A stretch of DNA of 64,000 bases from NCBI RefSeq assembly GCF_000429325.1, contig NZ_AUBQ01000014.1, positions 124,001 to 188,000 of the forward strand, read 5' to 3'. The notes beneath the pieces were generated by a model that did no database searches, was not told where the DNA came from, and saw only the letters and a program-made list of their open reading frames with translations. A program made the position numbers and the translations under genes. How positions within the stretch are numbered: the first letter of the stretch is position 1; the number at the start of each line of letters is the position of its first letter. This document shows, one piece after another, positions 8,664-16,661 of this stretch. Source of the stretch: Fundidesulfovibrio putealis DSM 16056 (lineage in GTDB: Bacteria; Desulfobacterota; Desulfovibrionia; Desulfovibrionales; Desulfovibrionaceae).

Positions 8664-9776
8664 TTAGATTACCTCGAGGTCGGCGTGCAGCGCGCCGGCG
8701 GACCTGAGCGTCTTCAGGATGCTGATGAGGTCGCGCGGGGTTGCCTTGAGCACGTTGAGGCCTTCCACCAGCTCCTGCAGGGTCGCGCCTTCCACCATGC
8801 GCAGCTTGCGGTTCTCCTCGGTGGCGCCGATGGTGGTCTCGGGAACGGCCACGGTCTCGGCCCCGATGGGCGCGAACGGCAGGGGCTGCGACACTTCGGC
8901 GGACTCCTGGATGGTGATCTGGAGGTTGCCGTGGGTCACTGCGGAGCGGGTCAGCTTCACGTTGAGGCCCACAACCACGGTGCCGGTCTTCTCGTCCACC
9001 ACCACGCGGGCCTTGTTGTCCGGGGTGATTTCGAGGTTCTCCACGGTAGCCATCAGGGGAACCATGTTGCCCTTGTGCTGCTCGGGGATCTCCAGCTTGA
9101 TGGTGGAGGCGTCCGATGCGCGGGCAAAGCCCCCGCCCAGGGCCTGATTGATCTTCTTCACGATGGCCATGGCGGTGGTGAAGTCCGGGTAGCCGAGATT
9201 GATGGTCAGGTCGCGCTGGCCGTTGAAATCGAAGGGGACGGAGCGCTCCACGTTGGCCCCGCCGGGGATGGTGGCCACGGTGGTGACGTTCTTGGTGGCG
9301 GAGGCCGCAGCGCCAGAGGCCGAAAAGCCGCCCACGGCCACGGGGCCCTGGGCCAGGCCGTAGATCTCGCCGTCCACGCCCTTCATGGGCGTCATGAGGA
9401 GCACGCCGCCCAAAAGGCTGGACGCGTCACCCAGGGAGGACACGGTCACGTCGAGCTTGGTGCCGGGATGCGCCGTGGCGGGCATCTGGGCAGTGACCAT
9501 GACGGCGGCCACGTTGGCGGGCCGCAGGGTCTTCTTGTCCACGCGCACGCCCATCTTGTCGAGCATGTTCCAGATGGACTGGATGGTGAAGTCCGAGCCG
9601 CGCTTGTCGCCCGTGCCGCCAAGGCCGACCACCAGGCCGTAGCCGACCAGCTGGTTGGTGCGCACGCCCGAGAAGGAGGCCACGTCCTTGAGGCGCGCCG
9701 CCTGTGCCTCCGAAGAGGCCAGCCCGGCCAGGACGAGTGCCGTCAGCAGCAGGATTGCGAGTGGGTGCCTGTTCAT
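8664..9776 (-). CDS. flgI: Flagellar P-ring protein FlgI
   Basis: 370 residues from the ATG at 9776, chosen because AGGAG lies 8 bases upstream and a typical signal peptide follows ([20 protein letters not shown], then SSEAQA); the frame can be read 29 codons further upstream but without these features. Family motifs include [20 protein letters not shown], then [11 protein letters not shown], and QTPFTIQSI-type [15 protein letters not shown]. FlgI polymerises in the periplasm as the P ring of the flagellar bushing, with FlgA as chaperone. Sec export is expected. Confidence 0.97.
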   Translation of the reverse strand: MNRHPLAILLLTALVLAGLASSEAQAARLKDVASFSGVRTNQLVGYGLVVGLGGTGDKRGSDFTIQSIWNMLDKMGVRVDKKTLRPANVAAVMVTAQMPATAHPGTKLDVTVSSLGDASSLLGGVLLMTPMKGVDGEIYGLAQGPVAVGGFSASGAAASATKNVTTVATIPGGANVERSVPFDFNGQRDLTINLGYPDFTTAMAIVKKINQALGGGFARASDASTIKLEIPEQHKGNMVPLMATVENLEITPDNKARVVVDEKTGTVVVGLNVKLTRSAVTHGNLQITIQESAEVSQPLPFAPIGAETVAVPETTIGATEENRKLRMVEGATLQELVEGLNVLKATPRDLISILKTLRSAGALHADLEVI

Positions 9777-9886
9777 GTCGAGTGCTCCTGGAACCTTCGC
9801 CCCCTCCCCCGAGTGGACGTGCGGTGCGTGTGGGTTTCGCCGCGCCGCGTGGTTCGACTGCATCGCTAAAAGTTGCTCCGGACCGC

Positions 9887-10651
9887 CTAGAACGGCCAGA
9901 TGTTGTCCAGCACCCGCGAGAGCCAGCCGGGTTTCTGACGGTCCGCCAGAACGCCGGTGCCGAACATGTCCACCTGGGCCTCGGCCAGGGCCGAGGAGGA
10001 GACCATGTTGTCCGGACCCACGTCCATGGGGCGCAGGAGGCCACGCACCACCATGATCTGGGTGTCGTCGTTGACGCGCACCTGGCGCGCGCCCTCCACC
10101 TGCATCACGCCGCCGGGCAGGATGTTCACCACGCGGCAGCCGATGGTGTAGGTCACGGTGGATTCGCGGCTGGTTTCGCCGTCGGAGTCGAACTGGTTGT
10201 TGCGGTCGGTCTTCACGATGGGCGAACCGGTCCCCACGTAGCCCTGCATCCCGGCAGCCGCCGCGATGTCCAGCCCGGTCGCGCCCTTGATCATGCCGTT
10301 GCCGGGGAAAGGCGTGATGGAGTGCTGGGTGAAATAGTTGTCCACGCCCATGTCCATGGAGTTCTTGCCGTTGGACTTGGTCTTGGACTTGTTCTTGGCG
10401 TTGGACTTCTCCACCACGTTGACCATGACGATGTCGCCGATGCGCCTGGCCCGGTTGTCCTCATAGAGGTAGTTGGGCTGGGCCGCCTGGGAATAGAGCG
10501 ACCCCGGATTGTTGGCGGGTGACGGAGCCTGGATCACCGGCGGGGTGAGCGAGGTCATGGGGCTTGGCTGCTTCTGGGCCGGAGGGGCGCAGGCTGATCC
10601 GACTGCGGCCAGGGCGCAGGCGGCCCACAGGGCTAGTGTCTTGGTCTTCAT
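9887..10651 (-). CDS. flgH: Flagellar L-ring lipoprotein FlgH
   Basis: 254 residues. A lipoprotein signal with lipobox VGSAC (Cys21) opens the protein. FlgH motifs follow: [38 protein letters not shown], and the C-terminal [18 protein letters not shown] followed by RGLLRPMDV. It forms the L ring in the outer membrane around the rod, so the organism is Gram-negative with a conventional P/L bushing. It is preceded by flgA (12-base gap) and followed after 110 bases by flgI. Confidence 0.97.
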   Translation of the reverse strand: MKTKTLALWAACALAAVGSACAPPAQKQPSPMTSLTPPVIQAPSPANNPGSLYSQAAQPNYLYEDNRARRIGDIVMVNVVEKSNAKNKSKTKSNGKNSMDMGVDNYFTQHSITPFPGNGMIKGATGLDIAAAAGMQGYVGTGSPIVKTDRNNQFDSDGETSRESTVTYTIGCRVVNILPGGVMQVEGARQVRVNDDTQIMVVRGLLRPMDVGPDNMVSSSALAEAQVDMFGTGVLADRQKPGWLSRVLDNIWPF

Positions 10652-10663
10652 GGCTTTCTCTCC

Positions 10664-11674
10664 CTATCTGGCCACGACGGTCTTGGCGTCCTGGACCACG
10701 GCGGCCAGTTCCCTGCCGCTTTGCACATTGCGTACCGTTATTTGTGAGCCCTTGGCTCCGTCGGTCATGGCGGTCACAGGCATCACGAGCTGAATGCTGG
10801 GGCCGCGCCACAGGCAGTACACCTGCGTTCCCTTGAGGATGGCGGGCATGGGTTCCACGGTCTCCGAGGTCAGGGGCGTGCCCTGGTTGAGCGATGATTT
10901 GACGCGCACGGGGGTCGGGTCCTTGGGCTCCCAGGGGACGCCGCGCACCAGGGCGAGGTTTCGCCGCTCGTAGGTGATCTTCTCCGGGGTCAGCACGCCC
11001 TCTTTCAGGTTGAGCGGACGCCCGGCCACCGGGATGACCTTCCACACGTTGACGAAGGCGTTGGCCGCGATCTGTCGCAGCACGCGCCCGTCCAGGGCGG
11101 TTACGGTCAGGCGCAGGTTCACGCGGCCGGGGGTCATTGCGCCCACGCCTTCGACGCTTAAGCGTTCCAGGTCCTTGTCGATGAACAGCTGGCCCGGCAG
11201 GGTGATCTCCTTGACCTCGAGCTCGCCGTCCAGGCCGGTCATGTTGGCCGTCAAATAGTCGACAATCATCCTGTCCACCTCGGACACGGTCACGGGCTTG
11301 CCCCCGCCCTTCTTGAGCACCACCTGCTCGGGCACGGCGAAGTTCTGCTCCGCGCCGGGGAACAGGCGGTCCAGGTCGTCAAGGATCTTCTTGCGGGTGA
11401 AGGTCAGCTGGCCTTCGCGGCCCGGGAACGACCACAGGGGCGTGGAGGCCAGGATGCGCCAGGTTTCGGCGTCGATCTGGCCCACGGGCTCGGCGATTTC
11501 GCCAAGCATCACCCGCTCGCCCGTGATGGCCGCCGCCGGGGCGATCTTGAGTTTCCAGTCCATGACGCCAGCTCCGAAAGACGAGCTCGCGGCCAGGAAG
11601 GCAACCATGGCGCACACTGCGGCCAGGATGTAGCCGACGCGGCGAATGGGGAGTGCGGATTGTGACATGATCAT
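10664..11674 (-). CDS. flgA: Flagellar P-ring assembly chaperone FlgA
   Basis: 336 residues with an N-terminal membrane segment or signal (about 12-34) and a C-terminal SAF-like beta-clip domain, where PVAGRPLNLKEGVLTPEKI and VRVKSSLNQGTPLTSETVEP can be recognised. FlgA is exported to the periplasm and helps FlgI polymerise. Two starts are close together (11674 and 11668); GGCGG is spaced better for the second, so the real protein may be two residues shorter. It begins 9 bases after flgG. Confidence 0.93.
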   Translation of the reverse strand: MIMSQSALPIRRVGYILAAVCAMVAFLAASSSFGAGVMDWKLKIAPAAAITGERVMLGEIAEPVGQIDAETWRILASTPLWSFPGREGQLTFTRKKILDDLDRLFPGAEQNFAVPEQVVLKKGGGKPVTVSEVDRMIVDYLTANMTGLDGELEVKEITLPGQLFIDKDLERLSVEGVGAMTPGRVNLRLTVTALDGRVLRQIAANAFVNVWKVIPVAGRPLNLKEGVLTPEKITYERRNLALVRGVPWEPKDPTPVRVKSSLNQGTPLTSETVEPMPAILKGTQVYCLWRGPSIQLVMPVTAMTDGAKGSQITVRNVQSGRELAAVVQDAKTVVAR

Positions 11675-11683
11675 GTACCGCCG

Positions 11684-12469
11684 TTAGCGTTTGAGGTTCA
11701 CAGCCGTCTGCAACATGGCGTCGGCCGTGGAGATGGACTTGGAGTTGGCCTCGTAGGCGCGCTGGCCCACGATCAGGCCCACCATCTCGTCCACCATCTG
11801 CACGTTGGACATCTCCAAAAATCCCTGCACCAGGGTTCCGGCGTTCTGGTTGCCGGGGGTGAGCTCCTGGGCGGCGCCCGAGGCGTCGGTGATCTTGTAG
11901 ACGTTTCGCCCCTGGGCCGTGAGCCCGGCGGGGTTGATGAAGGTGTAGAGCGGGATGGTGGTGGTCGCCAGGACGTTGCCGTTGGAGTCGGTGGCGTTTA
12001 TCACCCCGTTCTCCGTGATGACCACGTTGGTGGCGGTCTGCGGGATGGTGAACGTGGGCTGGAGCGTGTAGCCGTTCGCGTTCACCACGGTGCCGTCCTG
12101 GTTCAGCTTGAACGCGCCGGAGCGGGTGTAGACGTCGTTGCCTTCCGGGTCCTGGAGCCTGAAGAAGCCCTGGCCGGAGATGGCGATGTCCAACTGGTTG
12201 CCCGTGTTCTGGAAATCGCCCTGCTGGAAGAACTTGTGCACCGTGGTGGGACGAACGCCCATGCCCACCTGAAGGCCGGTGGGAATGCGCGAGCCGCCCT
12301 CGTTCTGGGTGCCCGCCACGTTCAAGGTCTGGTACATCAGGTCCTCGAACTCGGCGCGGCTCTTCTTGAAGCCCAGGGTGTTCACGTTGGCCAGGTTGTT
12401 GGACATCGTGTCTATCTGGAGCTGCATCGCCACCATGCCGGTGGTCGCCGTGTAGAGTGAACGCATCAT
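11684..12469 (-). CDS. flgG: Flagellar distal rod protein FlgG
   Basis: 261 residues, exactly the usual FlgG length. The N-terminus reads MMRSLYTATTGMVAMQLQID, then TMSNNLANVNTLGFKKSRAE, a textbook FlgG start, and the C-terminus has NVQMVDEMVGLIVGQRAYEA followed by the NSK-I-TADAMLQTAVNL helix. FlgG makes the distal rod inside the P/L rings. AGGAGGA lies about 9 bases before the ATG. It is co-transcribed with flgF. Confidence 0.97.
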   Translation of the reverse strand: MMRSLYTATTGMVAMQLQIDTMSNNLANVNTLGFKKSRAEFEDLMYQTLNVAGTQNEGGSRIPTGLQVGMGVRPTTVHKFFQQGDFQNTGNQLDIAISGQGFFRLQDPEGNDVYTRSGAFKLNQDGTVVNANGYTLQPTFTIPQTATNVVITENGVINATDSNGNVLATTTIPLYTFINPAGLTAQGRNVYKITDASGAAQELTPGNQNAGTLVQGFLEMSNVQMVDEMVGLIVGQRAYEANSKSISTADAMLQTAVNLKR

Positions 12470-12488
12470 GGCGGCGTATCCTCCTTAA

Positions 12489-13274
12489 CTACCGGGTCTC
12501 GCCGACTTTCGTCACGGCGTCCCGGTCCATTTCCTGAGTGCTTGTGATTATCTTGGTGTACGCCTCGAAGGAGCGCTGGGCCTCGATCATGCCCACCATC
12601 TCCGAGACAACTTCCACGTTCGGCTTCTCCAGATACCCCTGGTTCACGGAGGTCCTGCTGGAATCGATGGGCCGCGTGACCGGCTGGGCCCCGTCCGCCC
12701 CGGTGTAGAGGCTCTGGCCGTACTTCTTGAGGAGCTTCGGGTCGGCCACGTCCACGATGTCGATGGCGCCCACGATCACGTTGTCCACCAGCACCTGCCC
12801 GCCGGGAGAGACGGAAACCACCTTCCCGTCCGGGATGGTGATGTTCCCCGACTGCCCCATGACCGGGTAGCCCTGGTTGGTGACCAGCATGCCCTGGTTG
12901 TTGCGGTAGAACTGGCCGTTTCGGGTGAGGAACTGGCCGTCCGGGGTCTGAACCCGGAAGAAGCCGGGACCGGAGATGGCCATGTCCAGCGGATTTTCCG
13001 TGGGCTGGAGGCTGCCCTGGGTCATGTCCAGGGTCTGCTCGGCCAGCCTGGGCTTGGCCACGATCAGCGGACGCGGCAGAAGCTGCTTTTGCTGGAGGTC
13101 GTTACGCGCGTCCGGGCTGTAGTCGGAGGCCATCCGCTGGAACACGTCCTGGAACGAGACCTTGTCGGCCTTGTACCCGGCAGTGTTCACGTTCGCCAAA
13201 TTATTGGCGATGATATTAAGCCGCGTTTCGTTGCTTAACGCCCCGAAAAGCGCGCTGATTGAGCTTTGTTGCAT
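12489..13274 (-). CDS. flgF: Flagellar proximal rod protein FlgF
   Basis: 261 residues. The N-terminal rod motif is ETRLNIIANNLANVNTAGYK (about 16-35); the C-terminal rod motif is VVSEMVGMIEAQRSFEAYTK. It is the FlgF paralogue of FlgG by gene order and by its central Flg_hook-type domain. This is the first gene of the 10.8-kb flagellar operon, with GAGGAG about 8 bases before the ATG and a sigma-54 promoter at 13302-13317. Weak distinction from FlgG is the only uncertainty. Confidence 0.93.
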   Translation of the reverse strand: MQQSSISALFGALSNETRLNIIANNLANVNTAGYKADKVSFQDVFQRMASDYSPDARNDLQQKQLLPRPLIVAKPRLAEQTLDMTQGSLQPTENPLDMAISGPGFFRVQTPDGQFLTRNGQFYRNNQGMLVTNQGYPVMGQSGNITIPDGKVVSVSPGGQVLVDNVIVGAIDIVDVADPKLLKKYGQSLYTGADGAQPVTRPIDSSRTSVNQGYLEKPNVEVVSEMVGMIEAQRSFEAYTKIITSTQEMDRDAVTKVGETR

Positions 13275-13301
13275 GGCGGCGCTCCTCCTCGGGCCGGAAT
13301 G

Positions 13302-13317
13302 AGCAGGAAGCGTGCCA
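13302..13317 (-). promoter_or_regulatory. Sigma-54 promoter of the flgF operon
   Basis: Minus strand TGGCACGCTTCCTGCT: perfect -24 TGGCACG, correctly spaced GC in the -12 element (CTGCT versus TTGCW). Predicted +1 is near 13291, leaving a short leader that still contains the GAGGAG ribosome site. Class II/III flagellar genes are often sigma-54 dependent. The 16-mer differs from the one at 34716-34731 in only one base, including the normally free four-base spacer CTTC. Confidence 0.8.
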
Positions 13318-13363
13318 GGGGGATTTGGGTAGGTTTCGGCTTTCGTGACCAGGGAGGATCAAC

Positions 13364-13394
13364 AAAAAGGGCACCGCGCTCATGCGCGATGCCC
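13364..13394 (-). terminator. Intrinsic terminator after the GT39-like gene
   Basis: Arms GGGCA and TGCCC plus CGCG and CGCG with one C-A mismatch, 6-base loop, then TTTTT on the minus strand. It lies 30 bases after the stop of the gene at 13424-15826 and separates it from the flagellar operon promoter. Confidence 0.75.
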
Positions 13395-13423
13395 CAGACA
13401 TTCAGCGGTTGCGATGCCCGCCC

Positions 13424-15826
13424 CTACTTGGGCAGCACCTGCGGAGGAACCGCCGCACCGGCCAGCCCCGGAGCTTCCAGGGTGAGGTCCATGAAGGAGA
13501 CGGCTATCTGGCGGGGGTCGCCGGGGGCGAATGTCGACCCGGCGTCCTTGTGGTTCCAGCGGGTGTAGCGCAGTTCGATGCGCCCTGCCCCGGCCTTGCC
13601 GGGAATCTCCAGCCGCTGGTCCACCTCCTGGCCTTGCTCCAGGTTCTCGTGCAGGGCCACGCGTTCGCCGTCCGCCAGCACTTCCACGCTCTGGCCGGGC
13701 AGGCGGCTGGTGAAGCGGTAGCTGAGCGCCAGGGGCCGCGCCTCGTCCAGGCGATACTCCAGGCTGCTCCCCTGGCCCAGGCCCCAGCGCATCAGCACAT
13801 CGCCCGGCAGGCGCTCCAGCGTCCCCAGACCCGACTCGGCCAAGGCCAGGGTGGAGCTGCCGAAGCGCGCGCCGTCCTGGTCCGCGCACAGCAGCAGCCT
13901 GGAGAGCTTCGCCTGCCCCAGCGCGCTCATCTCGGACGTGGCGGTCTTCTCCCCGGCCATGAGCGTGGCCCGCAGCCACAGATGCGTGTACGGCGCGTTG
14001 CGCGTAAACCTCGCAAGGCGGCAGGTTCCCTTGCTGGCCCCTGTCTCTTCAATCAGGGCGGACCAGGGCTCGTCGTCGAAACGGTACTCCACCTTGAGCA
14101 GGTTGCCGGACGCGTCCAGCTCAAAATCGGCCAGCAGCGCAAAGCGCGACAGGGCTTCCCCGGCGTTCTCCCCTTCCGCTTCCGCCCTGGTGAAGCGGTA
14201 GACCACCTCTCCGGGCTGGCGGGGCTTGGTGGGGAACAGGGCGCAGCCGAAGTAGGGCCAGACCGAGAGGTCCCGGAGGGTCCAGGCGCGGGCGTAGACG
14301 TCCGTGGGCTTGCCGGTGAGCTCGGCCACGAACCCCGGACCGGAGAGCGCCATGTCCGGCTGGCGGGCGATGGCCGCCTGATACAGGCGGATGTTGTCGC
14401 GCTGGGCCACTGCCCCGGCATCGCCGAACATTTCCCGGAACTGGGCCTCGGACTGGAAGAAATGGCCGAATTCTCCGTAGTTGGTGACGAACACCGCCAT
14501 CACGGAGGGTTTGTCCGGCCCGAGCGTCTGGCTCGCTGGCGCTCCGGCTCCGTCCAGTTGCGACGCGTACCAGTTCACGGACTCGAAAAGTCCCAGGTCG
14601 TGAAACGAGATCATGTCCGTGGGCTTGAAGTTGGCGCGCAGGGTACTCGCGATATCCTTATAGAAGCCCATGTGCCACCAGGTGGCCACGACGCCCTTGG
14701 AGTCGTAGAAGGCCTTGCCCTTGAGTCCGACGAAGGCCCCGGCCAGGCACAGGCTGAGGAGCACCACGGTGAAGGGACGGCGCCAGGCCCCGGGCGCGAG
14801 GCCCTCGGCCCCGGCCCCGGCCAGCAACACGGCCACGGGCAGCAGGAAGCTCAGGTGCACCGCGTAGAGGTGGCTGGCGTACTGGGCCAGCACCAGGGCC
14901 AGCGGGGGCAGGACGAACAGGGCGGCCAGGGCCACGGCGGCGCTTCGCCGAAACAGGAGCGCCAAGGTCCCGGCGACCATCAGCGCGGCCAGCGCGACCC
15001 AGGCGAAGGGGAGGTCCATCCCGAAGGCCAGCACGCCCTGGAGCGCGTCCAGCACTTTATCGAGGGCAGGTCCGTAGCCCTTGCCCGCCGCGATGACCGC
15101 CTCCTGGCGACGGACCTTGGCGTCCCAGAAGAACCAGGCGGCAGGCGCGGCGCACAGGGCCGTGCCCAGTCCGAACCACAGGGTGGAAGCGACTCCCGGC
15201 ACGCCGCGTACCAGCGAGGCGGCGAAGCTCACCAGCCACTGCGTCCCCAGCACCAGAAAGCCCAGGTAGTGGCTGAGCGCCAGAGGCAGGCAGGCATAGA
15301 GCGTGCGCCTGGCGGAGCTCCCCTTTCCTTCTTCAAGGTAGCGCAGCAGAAATCCCAGCGCCAGGACCGCGCAGAGCGAGATGAGCGCGTACGGGCGCAG
15401 CTGGCGCGAAATCCAGATGTGCAGGGGATGCGTCGCCAGAAAGCCCAGCGCGGCCAGGGCGGCGAACCGGCTGCCCAGGTGTCGCTCCCCCACTCGCCAG
15501 AGAACCAGCAGCGAGAGCGTCCCGAACACCGCGGAGGGAAGCCTCAGCCAGAAATCCGACGCCCCTGCCGCGAGCATGGCTTTTGTGAAAAAATAAAAAA
15601 AAGGAGGATGAACCTCCACATTTTCCGCAAGGCTGATTATATAAGGAACGGACTTGGAGGCGTTCAAGGCCACCAGCATCTCGTCCGTCCACATGGACGG
15701 GACGCCCAGTTGGTAAAACCTGAGCGCGGCTCCGAGGGCAAGCAACAGGAATGCGGCCAGGCCGTAATCGCCGGTTTCGCCAGTTCCCTTGTCGTAACGA
15801 CCCAGAATGATTGGCTGCTGCTGCAT
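13424..15826 (-). CDS. GT39/ArnT-type membrane glycosyltransferase with large C-terminal soluble domain
   Basis: 800 residues from the ATG at 15826; the frame extends 25 codons upstream but that part overlaps the tRNA promoter and has no membrane or enzyme features. The N-terminal half (to about residue 390) has many hydrophobic segments and opens with LRFYQLGVPSMWTDEMLVAL, including the acidic first-loop motif of polyprenyl-phosphate-sugar-dependent transferases (GT-C fold). The second half (about 400-800) is hydrophilic and not recognised; it looks beta-rich and is probably periplasmic. The enzyme would transfer a sugar from a lipid carrier in the periplasm. Neighbouring genes do not reveal the acceptor; proximity to flagellar genes is suggestive only. 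It has its own terminator. Confidence 0.75.
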   Translation of the reverse strand: MQQQPIILGRYDKGTGETGDYGLAAFLLLALGAALRFYQLGVPSMWTDEMLVALNASKSVPYIISLAENVEVHPPFFYFFTKAMLAAGASDFWLRLPSAVFGTLSLLVLWRVGERHLGSRFAALAALGFLATHPLHIWISRQLRPYALISLCAVLALGFLLRYLEEGKGSSARRTLYACLPLALSHYLGFLVLGTQWLVSFAASLVRGVPGVASTLWFGLGTALCAAPAAWFFWDAKVRRQEAVIAAGKGYGPALDKVLDALQGVLAFGMDLPFAWVALAALMVAGTLALLFRRSAAVALAALFVLPPLALVLAQYASHLYAVHLSFLLPVAVLLAGAGAEGLAPGAWRRPFTVVLLSLCLAGAFVGLKGKAFYDSKGVVATWWHMGFYKDIASTLRANFKPTDMISFHDLGLFESVNWYASQLDGAGAPASQTLGPDKPSVMAVFVTNYGEFGHFFQSEAQFREMFGDAGAVAQRDNIRLYQAAIARQPDMALSGPGFVAELTGKPTDVYARAWTLRDLSVWPYFGCALFPTKPRQPGEVVYRFTRAEAEGENAGEALSRFALLADFELDASGNLLKVEYRFDDEPWSALIEETGASKGTCRLARFTRNAPYTHLWLRATLMAGEKTATSEMSALGQAKLSRLLLCADQDGARFGSSTLALAESGLGTLERLPGDVLMRWGLGQGSSLEYRLDEARPLALSYRFTSRLPGQSVEVLADGERVALHENLEQGQEVDQRLEIPGKAGAGRIELRYTRWNHKDAGSTFAPGDPRQIAVSFMDLTLEAPGLAGAAVPPQVLPK

Positions 15827-15885
15827 CGCCCCGTCAGTATCAAATCGGGCGGGGTTGGGGCAAGGGCGCAATCGCAGCAAAAAGC

Positions 15886-15913
15886 TTGACACTCCCCCCA
15901 ATCCGCATAATAT
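15886..15913 (+). promoter_or_regulatory. Sigma-70 promoter of tRNA-Gly
   Basis: Perfect -35 TTGACA (15886-15891), 16-base spacer, TAATAT (15908-15913) as -10. It starts 42 bases before the mature tRNA and is the only clear promoter upstream of the rimP-nusA-infB cluster. Confidence 0.75.
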
Positions 15914-15927
15914 GACGTACTTTGCGA

Positions 15928-16003
15928 GCGGGTGTAGCTCAGTTGGTAGAGTACAAGCTTCCCAAGCTTGGTGTCGCGAGTTCGAATCTCGTCGCCCGCT
16001 CCA
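15928..16003 (+). tRNA. tRNA-Gly (anticodon CCC)
   Basis: 76 bases with encoded CCA. Acceptor GCGGGTG pairs with CGCCCGC; D stem GCTC/GAGT; anticodon stem CAAGC/GCTTG around loop TTCCCAA, giving anticodon CCC (codon GGG); T stem GCGAG/CTCGT around TTCGAAT. Discriminator base is T, as in bacterial tRNA-Gly. It occupies the position taken by metY (initiator tRNA) in front of rimP-nusA in E. coli. Confidence 0.97.
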
Positions 16004-16018
16004 AAAAAATCCTCATGA

Positions 16019-16040
16019 CGTCTGGGCGAAATCCCAGACG
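16019..16040 (+). other. Stem-loop between tRNA-Gly and rimP
   Basis: Perfect 8-base arms CGTCTGGG and CCCAGACG around a 6-base loop, 15 bases after the tRNA CCA end. No T tract follows, so it is more likely a processing or stability element of the tRNA-rimP transcript than a terminator. Confidence 0.55.
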
Positions 16041-16049
16041 ATTACAGGG

Positions 16050-16081
16050 GTGGGCCATTCGGTTCGGTCCACTTTTTTTTT
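16050..16081 (+). terminator. Terminator/attenuator ending 4 bases before rimP
   Basis: Seven-pair stem (GTGGGCC with GGTCCAC, one G-U) around a 9-base loop, followed by nine T. By structure it should terminate part of the transcripts from the tRNA-Gly promoter, acting as an attenuator for the rimP-nusA-infB operon. Its T run occupies the place where a ribosome binding site would be expected. Confidence 0.7.
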
Positions 16082-16084
16082 GCT

Positions 16085-16639
16085 ATGAGCCAAGATAAAA
16101 TAAAAGAACTAGCCAGAATCCGGGAATTGGCCGCCCCCTTCGTGGAGAGCCTCGGCCTTTCCGTGTGGGGCCTTGAGATCGCGGGCGGGGACGGACGTCC
16201 CACCGTGCGTCTCTTCATTGAATCCGCCGAGGGCGTGGACGTTGAGCAGTGCGCCAAGGTCAGCCGCCAGCTGGGGCTGGCCCTGGACATGGAAGACGTG
16301 ATCCACGGGGCCTATCAGCTGGAGGTCTCCTCTCCCGGACTGGAGAGGCGGTTTTTCGAAATTTCCCAGCTCGCCCCCTATGTGGGCCGCGATCTGGACA
16401 TCACCCTGGCCGAGCCGCTGGGCAAGCCCCTGGAGGGACGCAAGCGCCTCAAGGGGGCCTTTGTGTCCATCGATGGCGAGACCGTCACGATCATGTTCGA
16501 GGGAGAGCCCGTGAGCTTCCCCTGGAGCGACGTGACCAGGGCCAGGCTGGTCCACGAGTTCGATACGCCCGAAGCCAGCAAGGCCAGGGCCAGAAAGACT
16601 TCCAAGGCAGACAAAGCAGCCGCGCGCGACAAGGCGTAA
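16085..16639 (+). CDS. rimP: Ribosome maturation factor RimP
   Basis: 184 residues. The two-domain RimP fold is seen from VESLGLSVWGLEIAGG (about 19-34), RLFIESAEGVDVEQCAKVSR and AYQLEVSSPGLERRF (about 79-93), the signature region. A Lys/Ala-rich tail (ARARKTSKADKAAARDKA) is added. RimP helps late assembly of the 30S subunit. Position before nusA is the classical one. The start has no Shine-Dalgarno sequence because a T9 tract precedes it; homology gives no better start. First protein gene of the translation cluster. Confidence 0.95.
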   Translation: MSQDKIKELARIRELAAPFVESLGLSVWGLEIAGGDGRPTVRLFIESAEGVDVEQCAKVSRQLGLALDMEDVIHGAYQLEVSSPGLERRFFEISQLAPYVGRDLDITLAEPLGKPLEGRKRLKGAFVSIDGETVTIMFEGEPVSFPWSDVTRARLVHEFDTPEASKARARKTSKADKAAARDKA

Positions 16640-16661
16640 GGCTGCATTCGGAGGACCCCGT

